Source: Polyangiaceae bacterium (lineage in GTDB: Bacteria > Myxococcota_A > Polyangia > Polyangiales > Polyangiaceae). From it: DNA of 44,081 nt. The translations under genes and the position numbers were made by a program. This document shows positions 9,429-17,189 of this stretch, one piece after another. Positions within the stretch are counted from its first letter, which is position 1. Every line of letters begins with the position of its first letter. The stretch covers positions 1 to 44,081 of the forward strand of contig JABSRN010000023.1 in the NCBI GenBank assembly GCA_013214025.1. Reading direction: 5' to 3'. The notes beneath the pieces were generated by a model that saw only the letters and a list, made by a program, of their open reading frames with translations, made no database searches and was not told the origin of the DNA.

Positions 9429-10142
9429 TTAGCTAATGTCTATATCGAGATCCGAGAAGCGCGGGCCGTAGTCTCGGGCAAAGGTCTCAGTGACAGCGTC
9501 GGCGTATTCGGAGTGAGGCATGAGACCCCAGCGGCGGTCCTCAGCGGGGAAGGGGGAGGTCGACTGGCTAGCCGCGTCTCCCGCGATGCCCCCGTAGCCC
9601 TGGCGCAGCCGTTTCAACATCGCTGGCAGCTTCGAGTCTAACTGCTTGCGGTACTCGGCCTCCCCTGGGGTCGACAGCATCCATTCCAGCAACGTCCAGC
9701 CGAAATCTCGGTGGCGGACTTCATCGCGGAGGATGCGGTCGAGCGCCTTTTTCGCCGGAGCGACATCGCAGTGCTGGCGGAGACGCCGAAACAGGCGCAC
9801 TGCGATGGTCTCGCCGAGACAGAATATTTCTACGCCACTCAACAGGATCTGGTGCTCCAGCGGTTGCCTCTTCCTCGTGATGGCCAGGGTCTCCCGGTGG
9901 ATGTCGGGCATGGCCGTGCCTCCGGCTGCCGTGAACACATCAAAACTCATCTCGGCGTGTTTCATTTCGTCTGCGGCGATTCGCAAACCGTCCGTGACTA
10001 ATTCCGGAGGGGCAGCGATCTGGGTCAGCCACAAGGTGAGATGTTGCGCGAGCGCGGCCGAACGGTACTCCGCTGCCACGCGATGCAACCACTCGGCGCG
10101 CACCGCTTCGCTAGCTTTCGGGATCCCCACACAGCGACTCAC
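9429..10142 (-). CDS. Ferritin-like di-iron four-helix protein
   Basis: A cytoplasmic ferritin-like protein of 237 aa. Counting from GTG 10142, the putative di-iron ligands are E25 (AEYRSAA), E59 and H62 (DEMKHAEM), E111 (LGETIAV), and E141 and H144 (DEVRHRDF), the E / ExxH / E / ExxH arrangement of di-iron carboxylate bundles. No signal peptide is seen. The frame is open to 10190, but GTG 10142 is preferred. It overlaps by GTGA the stop of a short upstream open frame that follows the kinase remnant, a spacing typical of translational coupling. The same fold, with the same ligand pattern, appears as an exported lipoprotein at 36918. Function could be iron handling or an oxygenase-type reaction. 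Sequence alone does not decide. Confidence 0.7.
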   Translation of the reverse strand: MSRCVGIPKASEAVRAEWLHRVAAEYRSAALAQHLTLWLTQIAAPPELVTDGLRIAADEMKHAEMSFDVFTAAGGTAMPDIHRETLAITRKRQPLEHQILLSGVEIFCLGETIAVRLFRRLRQHCDVAPAKKALDRILRDEVRHRDFGWTLLEWMLSTPGEAEYRKQLDSKLPAMLKRLRQGYGGIAGDAASQSTSPFPAEDRRWGLMPHSEYADAVTETFARDYGPRFSDLDIDIS

Positions 10143-10152
10143 GAGGCTACTT

Positions 10153-10959
10153 CTAGCACGCTGTCGTACACCGCGGGGACTTGAGGGCACGGCTCAGCTC
10201 GGTCGCTGACGGACCCCGGCGCATGGGGCGGGCTGCCTCGTGGAACCAGGTGGCTTGTTGGACCGGGGGGGGCTTGGCTTGTTTGACTAGGTCGCCGCAG
10301 CGTTCAGCGGCTTCGAGGATGTCTTCCTGTGGCTCCTGTAGCGCTTTGTCATCGGTTTCGAGGCAGAGCAGATCCGCCGTACCGGTCACCACCGTTAGCA
10401 GGTTGTTGATGTCGTGGGCGATGCCGCCGGCGAGCTTGCCGATGCCCTCCAACTTCTCTTTATGCAGCAGCGCTTCTTGTAGCTTTCCGCTCTCGGTGAT
10501 GTTGATCATAAACGCGAGGTTCGCTGGGCGACCATTGTGCGTCACCGTTCGTGAATGATTCTGAAACTAGACAACCGAGCCGCCTTTCGCGACCATACGG
10601 GCTTCGTAGGTGGTGATGGCGTTGGGGTCCCCGTGCTGTTTACGTTGGGCTTGCTGATCCACGAACACCCGATCGTCTTCGTGGATCAGCGTGATGAACC
10701 GGTCCGGGTCCCACGCTATCAATGCGTCGGCGTCGGCGTCATCGCCAACAAATTGTGCGAAACCTTCATTCGCGTATTGGAATCGGCTGTCCTGGAGAAT
10801 CATGATGCCGGCGATGGCCTGTCCGTTGAGCGGGCGTAACTGTCCAGTACTCTCCTTGCCGGCTGCGACGTCCTTCTCTAGGGCGCTGAGCCTCCAGTTG
10901 CACGATGCGCACGGCGGCGCCGATTGCTGTATCCCCCGCGACGGCTTGAACGCTAGCAC
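10153..10959 (-). pseudogene. PAS-HisKA histidine kinase remnant with in-frame amber
   Basis: Reads as a PAS domain (IAGIMILQDSRFQYANEGF ... TYEARMVAKGGSVV) followed in the same frame by NGRPANLAFMINITE, a linker helix and a HisKA H-box (GKLAGGIAHDINNLL). A TAG at 10567-10569 interrupts the frame where PAS domains usually carry Trp (V-V-stop-F-Q), so a single TGG-to-TAG change would explain it. The HATPase domain is missing: soon after the second HisKA helix (ERCGDLVKQ) an eight-base C run (10265-10272 on the plus strand as G) is reached and homology ends. In an alternative frame past that run an open frame ends at the GTGA overlap with the ferritin-like gene. With no ATPase domain this cannot be an active kinase. 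Confidence 0.75.
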
Positions 10960-11184
10960 ACCCCACTGGGGCGTTGTTCGACAGTCGCGCGCTGCAGAAA
11001 AAGCGGCCGCAGTATCCTGAGTTTATCGCAGGACCGACCACGGGCCACGGTGGGTCGACGCCAGAGCTATCAGTTCGTTTGCCCCCCCCCTGTGAGTGTG
11101 CCGAGCGTGCCGCCGCCCTGGTGTGTACGAGACGGGGCTACTGCGTCCTAGGAACGATTCCTAGCCTGAACCTGCGGCTGCGAG

Positions 11185-12661
11185 CTAATTCGACGAAGAC
11201 TCCGTAGCAATTGGGGCCGATTCTTCAATGGCGTACAGGTAGCCTTCACTCGAACCCTGGAGGATGGTCCCGTCGCGGGCAATGGCGGGGGGAGAGTACA
11301 ACGAGTGTCCGCTGGTCACTTCCCACCGACAACGGGTTCCGCTATCACGGCTTCCCGATCGGACCGCCTGGGAGTCGCCAAGATACAGAGACCATCGCGG
11401 GCTCATGTCTTTGACCTTCATGGCGTGCAGAGTGCCGTCCATGCGGAGGGACGTAGGCGATGCCACTGGCCGCTACCGGGGATGCCCAATTGGGGAACAG
11501 GCAGGAACCTACCGTTTTGCGTGCAGCCAGTTTCCCGGTCGTCGAATTTAAGGCAACGATGTCGCCAGAGTAGGCTTCGGCATAAACGAGATTGCCGCCG
11601 GTGAACACGGGAGTGCTGCGGATGTTTGCCCAGTGGTGGTTGTCGCGACCTGCGGCTTGCCACAGCAGGCGACCGCTAGTTTTTTTCAGGGCTAAGATCG
11701 CGGGATGATCGTAGGTGGTGTCTCTAGCAAAACTCACGATGACGGCGCGGGCGGTGATCACCGGCGGGGGATAGGCTACGATGGGCTTCGGCGTGTCCGA
11801 CGGCGTAAAGGCGGGACGGGTGACGACTCGTTTCCAGCGCTCCTTGCCGTCAAAATCGAAGGCGGCGACCGTTCCTCCTGTGGAGCTAACGTAGATGGTA
11901 GTGTCGTCTGCGGACGCTCCTCCGCGGATTTCTCCTGCGAGCCCGTGTTTCCAGATCGGAGCGCCGGAGTGCACGTTGAAGGAGCGAAGATAACCGCCGG
12001 CGTCGCCCACGATGACTTGCTCTCCCACAACTAGCGGGTAACAGAACATTTCGCCTTGGCCTGACTGTTTCGACAACAGTTTGCCATCGCTGATTCCGAA
12101 TGCGTAGAGCTTGCCGTCGTCACAGCTGACGAAGGCCGTTCTTTTTGTTGTCGCCACGCCGTTTGCGTCGAGATCGGTTGGGGCGAACCAACGAGCCTTC
12201 CCCGTAGCCAGATCGAGAGCATGCAGGCCGTCCAGCTTATCTGGAGTATTGTGATGGCTGCCTGAGGATGGCACGAGCACCAGATCGCCGAGCACCACGG
12301 GCGAGTTCAGCCACCCCTGAATGCCGACCCGGGCCTTCCACCGGATAGCAGGGTGCTGGATGCTCGGTGCGCGAGACACTCCCTGGCGTGAAGAACTGTT
12401 GTGAAAGGTGGTCCAATCTTCACCCCGGACCACAGGCACTGGAGAGGCTAGTTCTGGTTCCGGCTCTTTGGGTGGATCCGTCGGCAGCACGACGCGGACG
12501 GTCTTGGCTGTCGGAGGGCTGGCGGCCGGGGTCCAGGCAAGGGCGCTGCAGACGAGAGCGCCGGCGCTAAGGGCGAGGGGGAAGGCCGCGTTTCTGTTTA
12601 TTGCGGCACCACGCGTCGCCGTAGAACTGATTAAGCTAGAAATCATCGCGGTAGAACTCAT
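11185..12661 (-). pseudogene. PQQ-type beta-propeller (BamB-like), one frameshift
   Basis: An exported beta-propeller built of PQQ-like repeats. From ATG 12661, with AGGGG seven bases upstream, there is a signal-peptide-like N terminus, a Pro-rich spacer, then blades such as HALDLATGKARWF, RSFNVHSGAPIWKHG, AAFDFDGKERWKR, LALKKTSGRLLWQAAGR and VALNSTTGKLAARKT. Near 11441-11446 the frame shifts by one: ...SGIAYVP continues in the next frame as MDGTLHAMKVKDMSPRWSLY through the last blades (GYLYAIEES) to a stop at 11185. A single extra C in CCTCCGC would account for it. Apart from that base the gene looks healthy, so a sequencing indel is at least as likely as a real mutation. Role unknown: BamB-like scaffold or periplasmic/outer-membrane propeller. 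It is divergent from the mutT-like gene. Confidence 0.7.
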
Positions 12662-12860
12662 TGCGCTACCCCTAGCCGGGGTTCGGCCCCAGCGCAAAAC
12701 GGGCCCAGCGAAAAAACGACCCAGCGCAATCAGTTGTTTCTGCGTAGTAAGGCCACCGACGCGACTCGCACGCTGAGCTTCGGACGCGAGCGCCCGTGGC
12801 TCCACGGGAGGGCTGAGTAAGCCGGGAACTTCTGATAGGCTGAGGGGCTATGAGGGACAG

Positions 12861-13259
12861 ATGATTCGAGTCGTCGGGGCAGCGATTACGCGGCAGGGGA
12901 AGGTGCTGGTCGCCCAGCGTAGCGAGAGGATGTTGTTGCCGCTCAAGTGGGAGTTTCCCGGGGGCAAGATAGAAGCTGGGGAAAGTCCTGAAGCGGCGCT
13001 CGTTCGCGAGATTCGAGAGGAACTGGCGCTGGATATTCAGGTGGGCTCTCGTCTGGGTGGTGGTACTGCGCTCTCCGGTGGTCGACGAGTTCAATTGGAC
13101 GTGTACGGCGCTCGCATCGTTCAGGGGCAAATCGCTTTAGTGGAGCATGCGGCTATATCTTGGGCTCTCCCTGAGGAGTTGCATGCCTTCGACTGGGCGG
13201 AGGCTGACATCCCCATCGTCAAAGGGGTGCGCGACTGGTTGTGCGCGACGCCGTCCTAG
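12861..13259 (+). CDS. mutT: Nudix hydrolase, MutT/CTP-pyrophosphohydrolase type
   Basis: A 132-aa Nudix protein that hydrolyses (d)NTPs such as 8-oxo-dGTP to monophosphates. The Nudix box spans residues 35-57: G35-x5-E41-x7-R49-E50-I51-x-E53-E54, with Ala in place of the final Gly. The upstream WEFPGGK segment and short length fit the MutT/NudG clade, and the C-terminal WALPEELHAFDWAEADIPIV matches the usual tail of this clade. The start ATG 12861 gives the conserved beginning MIRVVGAAI. It appears intact and is divergent from the beta-propeller gene. Substrate preference (8-oxo-dGTP or modified CTP) cannot be fixed from sequence. Confidence 0.88.
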   Translation: MIRVVGAAITRQGKVLVAQRSERMLLPLKWEFPGGKIEAGESPEAALVREIREELALDIQVGSRLGGGTALSGGRRVQLDVYGARIVQGQIALVEHAAISWALPEELHAFDWAEADIPIVKGVRDWLCATPS

Positions 13260-13308
13260 CGTGTCGCGTGGGGTCAGCGTCGGTGCTCGAGCGAGCTATG
13301 GCGGCAAC

Positions 13309-13689
13309 CTAGGCGGCTGTGCCACTCAGGGCGCGGCCCATGGCCGCGAGCAAGCGGTCGCGGCTCACCGGCTTCTTAAACCACCCAGTAGCTCCGGAGG
13401 CTTCGGCGCGAGGGCGGGGCATCGACGAGTTGTCGGCTGAGACGATGAAAATCGGCAAATCTGCCCATTCGGCGTTTTTTCGAATTTTAGCGATCCTGTC
13501 GGTGCCACTCATGACGGGCATATGTCGATCGCACTGCACCATGCAGAAGCCACGAGCCGACAGAGCCTCGATGCCCTGACGGCGGTTGCCCGCCTCGACG
13601 ATTGCGGAGCCCGCGGGCTCCAATTATTCGCGCAGGATCCACGTAGAGGTTTCAGAATCGTCTACGATCAGGACCTTTCCGGCTGACAT
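13309..13689 (-). pseudogene. Single-domain response regulator with in-frame TAA
   Basis: Read from ATG 13689, this is a complete CheY-like receiver domain: KVLIVDDSE (acidic pair D10-D11), phospho-acceptor D54 in CDRHMPVMSG, LPIFIVSAD, and the conserved Lys in WFKKPVSRD. Codon 22 is TAA (13624-13626), between ILRE and LEPAG, where homologues normally carry Gln, Trp or similar; CAA to TAA is one step. Everything downstream is undamaged. A fragment could start at TTG 13623 but would lack the first strand and acidic pair. It is therefore probably a young pseudogene. The neighbours on its 5' side are further receiver and chemotaxis remnants. Confidence 0.75.
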
Positions 13690-13760
13690 CGGCTCGGCGA
13701 CTCTCCGAAGGGGAAGCCCGCGCGGACTTCAACCAAAAGTCCTGAATCGCCCTCAGTATG

Positions 13761-13805
13761 CTCCTACCTCACCCAGCCATCTGAGATGGCTGGGTGAGGT
13801 AGGAG
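13761..13805. repeat. Perfect 22-bp inverted repeat with 1-nt centre
   Basis: Positions 13761-13782 are the exact reverse complement of 13784-13805, with one G between, giving a 45-bp near-cruciform. There is no T-tract, so it is not a standard terminator. One arm (13784-13805) is coding sequence for the end of a receiver domain on the minus strand (…SYLTQPS). The other arm replaces the expected C-terminal part of that domain and immediately supplies a stop. This looks like a foldback template-switch event rather than a regulatory site. Confidence 0.9.
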
Positions 13806-14136
13806 TTGGCCCCCGGCGAGTAGCTCAGTGCCACGTCGTCGTCGGTGCTTGAGGTGGAGACAACGACGACCGGGATCGATCGAATGAGGGGGCCGATTTT
13901 ACGTGCCCCAAGAATTCGTGTCCGTTCATGCGGGGCATGTTCAGATCGAGCAGGACGATGTTCGGAGTTTCCCTGTCGGCGTATCTTCCTTATTTGCGCA
14001 AGTACTTGAGCAAATACCGTTGGCGGGGCCACGAAAAGTACGGCGCCGTCTTTACATCGATGGTCTGGAGTTCGATGCGCTTCTCGAGCAAGAACATGCG
14101 GAGCCTCCGGGGGGGTGATGCCAAACGAAACTTCAT
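13769..14136 (-). pseudogene. Chimeric remnant: GST N-terminus joined to a response regulator
   Basis: From ATG 14136 the first ~25 residues read like the thioredoxin-fold start of a glutathione S-transferase (RRLRMFLLEKRIELQTIDV). Without a break in frame it then reads as the middle of an Rcp1-type receiver (YLLKYLRK, TAA, GRYADRETPNIVLLDLNMPRMNGHEFL), including the phospho-acceptor Asp in LLDLNMP. Near 13880-13895 the reading frame shifts, and the domain continues as IRSIPVVVVSTSSTDDD...GANSYLTQPS, ending in the 45-bp palindrome. The first receiver strand with its acidic pair, and the last ~25 residues, are missing. At least three lesions (fusion/deletion, nonsense, frameshift) plus the palindrome mark it as an old pseudogene. 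Confidence 0.65.
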
Positions 14137-14243
14137 GAGTCGATTCCTCTAGTGCAGGGAGTAGTTGTTCTGGGTTCGACTACATGTAGAGCAGGGACTG
14201 TGCCATTCGGACTCAGGGGGTGTTGTGGGACGCCCAGATCCGG

Positions 14244-14286
14244 CACGGATCCCACGTTCGACACGGATCCCACGTTCGACACGGAT
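14244..14286. repeat. 18-bp tandem duplication, 2.4 copies
   Basis: Two exact copies of CACGGATCCCACGTTCGA (14244-14261 and 14262-14279) and the first seven bases of a third. It lies in apparently non-coding sequence between chemotaxis-gene remnants and is one of five similar short tandem duplications in the window's spacers. Confidence 0.9.
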
Positions 14287-14410
14287 ATTGCGCCGACATG
14301 TGTGGCCCGATAGCAGCATTCTGTCGCAAGCCAGGGTGTGCCCTGGAATGCGGAACGTATCGGAAGGGCTCTGCTGCTGCTTCCAGCGGTGGGCGTAGAT
14401 CTGCTGCGGT

Positions 14411-14654
14411 GATGAGCAACGTTTCCACGAGCGGAGGCGGACCAATCCGGCACCCCGTTGTCGACCTCGATGTGGCGGGGGAACTTGTGTCTCTCTGCTA
14501 TGAGATGACCGAGGAGAACTGGCACCCTGTGGGCGAGCTGGAGGTGTTCGATCCAAGTGCCGCGGCGATTGGTGCTTGTCTTCAATCAATGTACCGCGAT
14601 GGCGCCATCGAGGTAGCCCTATTTGTTGACGTGGGCGCCGGCGCCGCCCTTTGA
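14411..14654 (+). CDS. Unrecognised short open frame
   Basis: An open frame of about 80 codons from ATG 14411 (MSNVSTSGGG...) to TGA just before the CheA-like Hpt remnant. Its middle (VVDLDVAGELVSLCYEMTE) has a protein-like composition, but I cannot name a family. It may be another fragment of the decayed chemotaxis locus. Read with caution. Confidence 0.25.
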
Positions 14655-15236
14655 AGAAAAGCTCGACGAAGCGGATGATTTACTTGCTGCCATTGATCGA
14701 GGGAGCACGGAGCCGGAGGACATTCATCGCTTGTTTCGTGGATTTCACACGATCAATGGGAATGTCGGGTTCCCAGGGCTGCAATCGTTGGCCCACGTTA
14801 CCGAGGACATGTTGGACGAGGTAGACAACATCGATCGTGTTGACGGGTTGGTGCGGAATCTCAAGCAGTGGGAGGGGGGGGGCTCGGAGACTTGTGGGAG
14901 TCGAAAGGCAATCGCCAACGGAGTCGTGCTCGAAGACGTCGGACTCAGCAAAGAAGAGAGACTCCAACTGTTGTTCGCTCCGCGATTTTCCACGGCGTAA
15001 ACTGTTACGGAGTTGTCGGGGCGAGGCGTCGGAATGGACGTAGTAAAAAAGTGACCGACGGTGTCGGTGGGGTCATCGAGTTGCACTCGCAGTTGGGGGC
15101 GGGCTCCCGTGGTGAGCTCATCCTGCCGGTCGAGGAGAGCGCCCAGGCCGAAGTGGGATTTTTCCAGAGGCTCGCTCCCGCTGCCGCTACGCAAGAGTCC
15201 GAACTCGAAGACGCTGGAGAGATCGCATTTCTGTGA
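14623..15236 (+). pseudogene. CheA-type histidine kinase remnant
   Basis: The 5' part encodes an Hpt domain: FEEKLDEADDLLAAIDRG, then LFRGFHTINGNVGFPGLQSL, whose His is the phosphorylation site of CheA P1, then HVTEDMLDEVDN. After a nine-base G run (14874-14882) the sequence jumps to the end of a CheA HATPase domain (LSKEERLQLLFAPRFSTA). The P2, dimerisation and N-box regions are absent, a loss of several hundred residues. A TAA at 14998-15000 splits FSTA from TVTELSGRGVGMDVV. A run of six A where seven are needed shifts the frame before KVTDGVGGVIELHSQLGAGS. The C-terminal CheW-like domain is missing. It cannot encode a working CheA. Confidence 0.75.
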
Positions 15237-15272
15237 AGGCTCCTAGGTGAGCTGGTGATGCTCATCGTGCGT

Positions 15273-16278
15273 CTAGGCCGGGCGACGCTTGACCCGGCTC
15301 GTACCATCCACGTCTGCGCGCATGACAAAATCCCATAAGACTTTCGTCCAGGATGCATGCGTCATGAGCGGCTCGTAGAATTCAGGTGCCAAGCGCCGTA
15401 GCTCTGGCAATCGAGAGTCGGCGATGTACGGAAAGTCGTGGTGCTCGTTGTGATAGCCGACGTTGAAGGTCAATCGATTCAGAGGGCCGTAGTAGGAATA
15501 GGTTTCCTGTCCCTCGGCGAACACATAGTGCTCCGCTATGTAATGTCCGGCGATGGGGTGCCAGCCCATGACGATGAGCGTACTGATCGGGAGATAGGCT
15601 AGGGCCTGGGCTCCCCAGAAATGATAGAGGGCGAGCTCGAAGACCGCCTGGACAATGAAGTTCAGCACCATCCACCGGTTGGGAGCTAGGGGCATCAGCA
15701 ACAGCGGCCGCAGCGCGTAGGCAAGTCCCTGAAACAGCAGCCACAAGAGCTTGCTCAGCCGTCCCCGCAACAGCTGCGCTTCGACGCGAGTGGGTACGTC
15801 GGCATCGACGCCATCGATGCCCTGATGGGGTGATGCAATAGGTGGTATTCGCGAAATGCCGCGCTGACCGGTACCCCGATGGGAAGATTGATGAAGATGC
15901 CAAAGAGTCGATTGTGGGTCGGTTTCTTGAACGCCAGATTGTGGCTCAGTTCGTGGACCGCGAGCAGCAGTGATTGATTGATGACGCCCCCAAGTAGATA
16001 GGCAACCGCTATCAACAACCACCAAGGGGCGTCTCCTAAGGAAAAGCAGAGTCCGAGCTGGAGCGTCACCAACAAGGCGCAGCGGAACTTAGTGCGCGGG
16101 CAAGGTCCGTAGAGTTCTTGAATCTCTGGGTACTTCTTGAGCATGGCACGACGGCGCTCGGCATGGGGCTCGGGAGCGTTGGACCAGAGAAAGCCGCCAT
16201 CGCCGCGGATGGGACGCGCTTTGTTTGCAGTCGTGCCGGCAGTGGCGTCGGGGGGCGGGGCGGGGCGGGGGCACGCAT
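15273..16278 (-). pseudogene. DEGS1-like sphingolipid delta-4 desaturase, frameshifted
   Basis: A membrane fatty-acyl desaturase strikingly like animal dihydroceramide delta-4 desaturase. It shows PHAERRRAMLKKYPEIQELY, a first His box HELSH, NRLFGIFINLPIG, second box YHLLHH, then GIDGVDADVPT, WHPIAGHYIAEHY, ETYSYYGPLNRLTFNVGYH and third box NEHHDFP. These match, block for block, DEGS1 motifs known from eukaryotes. One base is missing in a four-G run (15827-15830 plus strand): adding one restores YHLLHHPHQGIDGVDADVPT. A second shift is needed in the G-rich segment near 16240-16275 if the ATG at 16278 is the start; ATG 16144 is the alternative. All eight box histidines survive, so homopolymer sequencing errors are a serious alternative to real inactivation. 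It is the last gene of an operon with a CDP-alcohol phosphatidyltransferase and a radical SAM enzyme. Confidence 0.8.
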
Positions 16279-16294
16279 GGGGCTCCCGATGGGC

Positions 16295-17125
16295 TTACTC
16301 GTGTTTGTCGCCGGATAGAACAAACGCGTCTACGGGGGCGGTGGGGACCTGAGCTGCGCGGTCGTACACTGCCATCAGATCCCGATCGATCTTGTCCGTA
16401 AAAAGGTGCAGCGCGAAAATGCCGCCTTCGCGCGCCGCGTGCAGCACGATGAGCACGGTAAAGACATGCTGGACCAGGTGATATTCTCGCCAGTAGCCGA
16501 GACCCTCGATGACGACGAGAGTGCTGAGCACTATCCAAGTGTAGGTGTAGTGCAGCAGGTGCTCCGCGAGCTTTAGGATTTTGAAAAGCGTGCCGCCACC
16601 TCCAGCGCGACCGCTCGCTTCAGTTCTAGGAGCCACCGGTCGTCGGGTTTCGATGCTCTTGAGGATGGCTCTTCGCGCGACGGGCATGACGTTTCGAAAG
16701 AACGCGACCAGTGCGACCGCCATCGAAAGCGGCCAGCTAGAGCCCGTAGTCCGAGCCAGGTACACACCGATGGCGAGCCAAAACCCGTTGATCAGGAGAT
16801 AGGCGCTTAGATCTTCTAAGAATAATCCTTTGAGTGAAAAGTTCTTATCTAGTCGGGCGAGCTCACCGTCGACGGAATCGAGGACCGATTGCAGGTGGAT
16901 TAGGCCGGCGCCTATCATCAACTCGGATGCCGTGAGCCCAAATGCGAGAAACCAGCACGCAACCATAGACACAGGGATACGAAGCACACTCACCGCGTTC
17001 GCGGACACGCCGAGTGCGCGGAATACGATGGTAAAGTAGATGGATACGGGGCGGGTGAACAGCGTGTCGTAAACGTTGCCAGTTCGGCGCTGAGCCTGCT
17101 TGCGAAGATCGCCTATGCGCCCCAC
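16295..17125 (-). CDS. CDP-alcohol phosphatidyltransferase family membrane enzyme
   Basis: A 276-aa polytopic membrane protein with about six hydrophobic segments. The family moves a phospho-alcohol between CDP and a lipid acceptor. The signature starts canonically: D-S-V-D-G-E-L-A-R near residue 84-92, then eight residues and G. The expected G-x3-D-x3-D (or D-x3-H) is GLFLEDLSAY here, so the third Asp is replaced by Glu and the fourth position by Ala, with an Asp one place later. These residues bind metal or act as base in characterised members, so activity or substrate may differ. GTG 17125 has AAGAGGG five to six bases upstream. The stop falls 17 bp after the likely start of the desaturase, and the radical SAM gene ends 64 bp upstream, so the three are probably co-transcribed. 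Head-group transfer to a sphingolipid is an inference from context. Confidence 0.8.
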   Translation of the reverse strand: MGRIGDLRKQAQRRTGNVYDTLFTRPVSIYFTIVFRALGVSANAVSVLRIPVSMVACWFLAFGLTASELMIGAGLIHLQSVLDSVDGELARLDKNFSLKGLFLEDLSAYLLINGFWLAIGVYLARTTGSSWPLSMAVALVAFFRNVMPVARRAILKSIETRRPVAPRTEASGRAGGGGTLFKILKLAEHLLHYTYTWIVLSTLVVIEGLGYWREYHLVQHVFTVLIVLHAAREGGIFALHLFTDKIDRDLMAVYDRAAQVPTAPVDAFVLSGDKHE

Positions 17126-17138
17126 AGATGCCCTCTTG

Positions 17139-17173
17139 CCGGACTGGTGGTGGACACCGGACTGGTGGACACT
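17139..17173. repeat. Short tandem duplication in operon spacer
   Basis: CCGGACTGGTGGTGGACAC (17139-17157) followed directly by CCGGACTGGTGGACAC (17158-17173), the same unit with one TGG fewer. It lies between the radical SAM and phosphatidyltransferase genes. Confidence 0.8.
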
Positions 17174-17189
17174 GTGATGGCGTTAAACA

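Noticed and set aside
13761-13805. Palindrome as rho-independent terminator
   Set aside because: No T-tract on either side, AT content of the stem is not typical, and one arm is coding sequence of the receiver remnant.
15237-15272. Attachment site or insertion-sequence end between the CheA remnant and lipid operon
   Set aside because: No inverted repeats, target-site duplication or transposase-like frame nearby.
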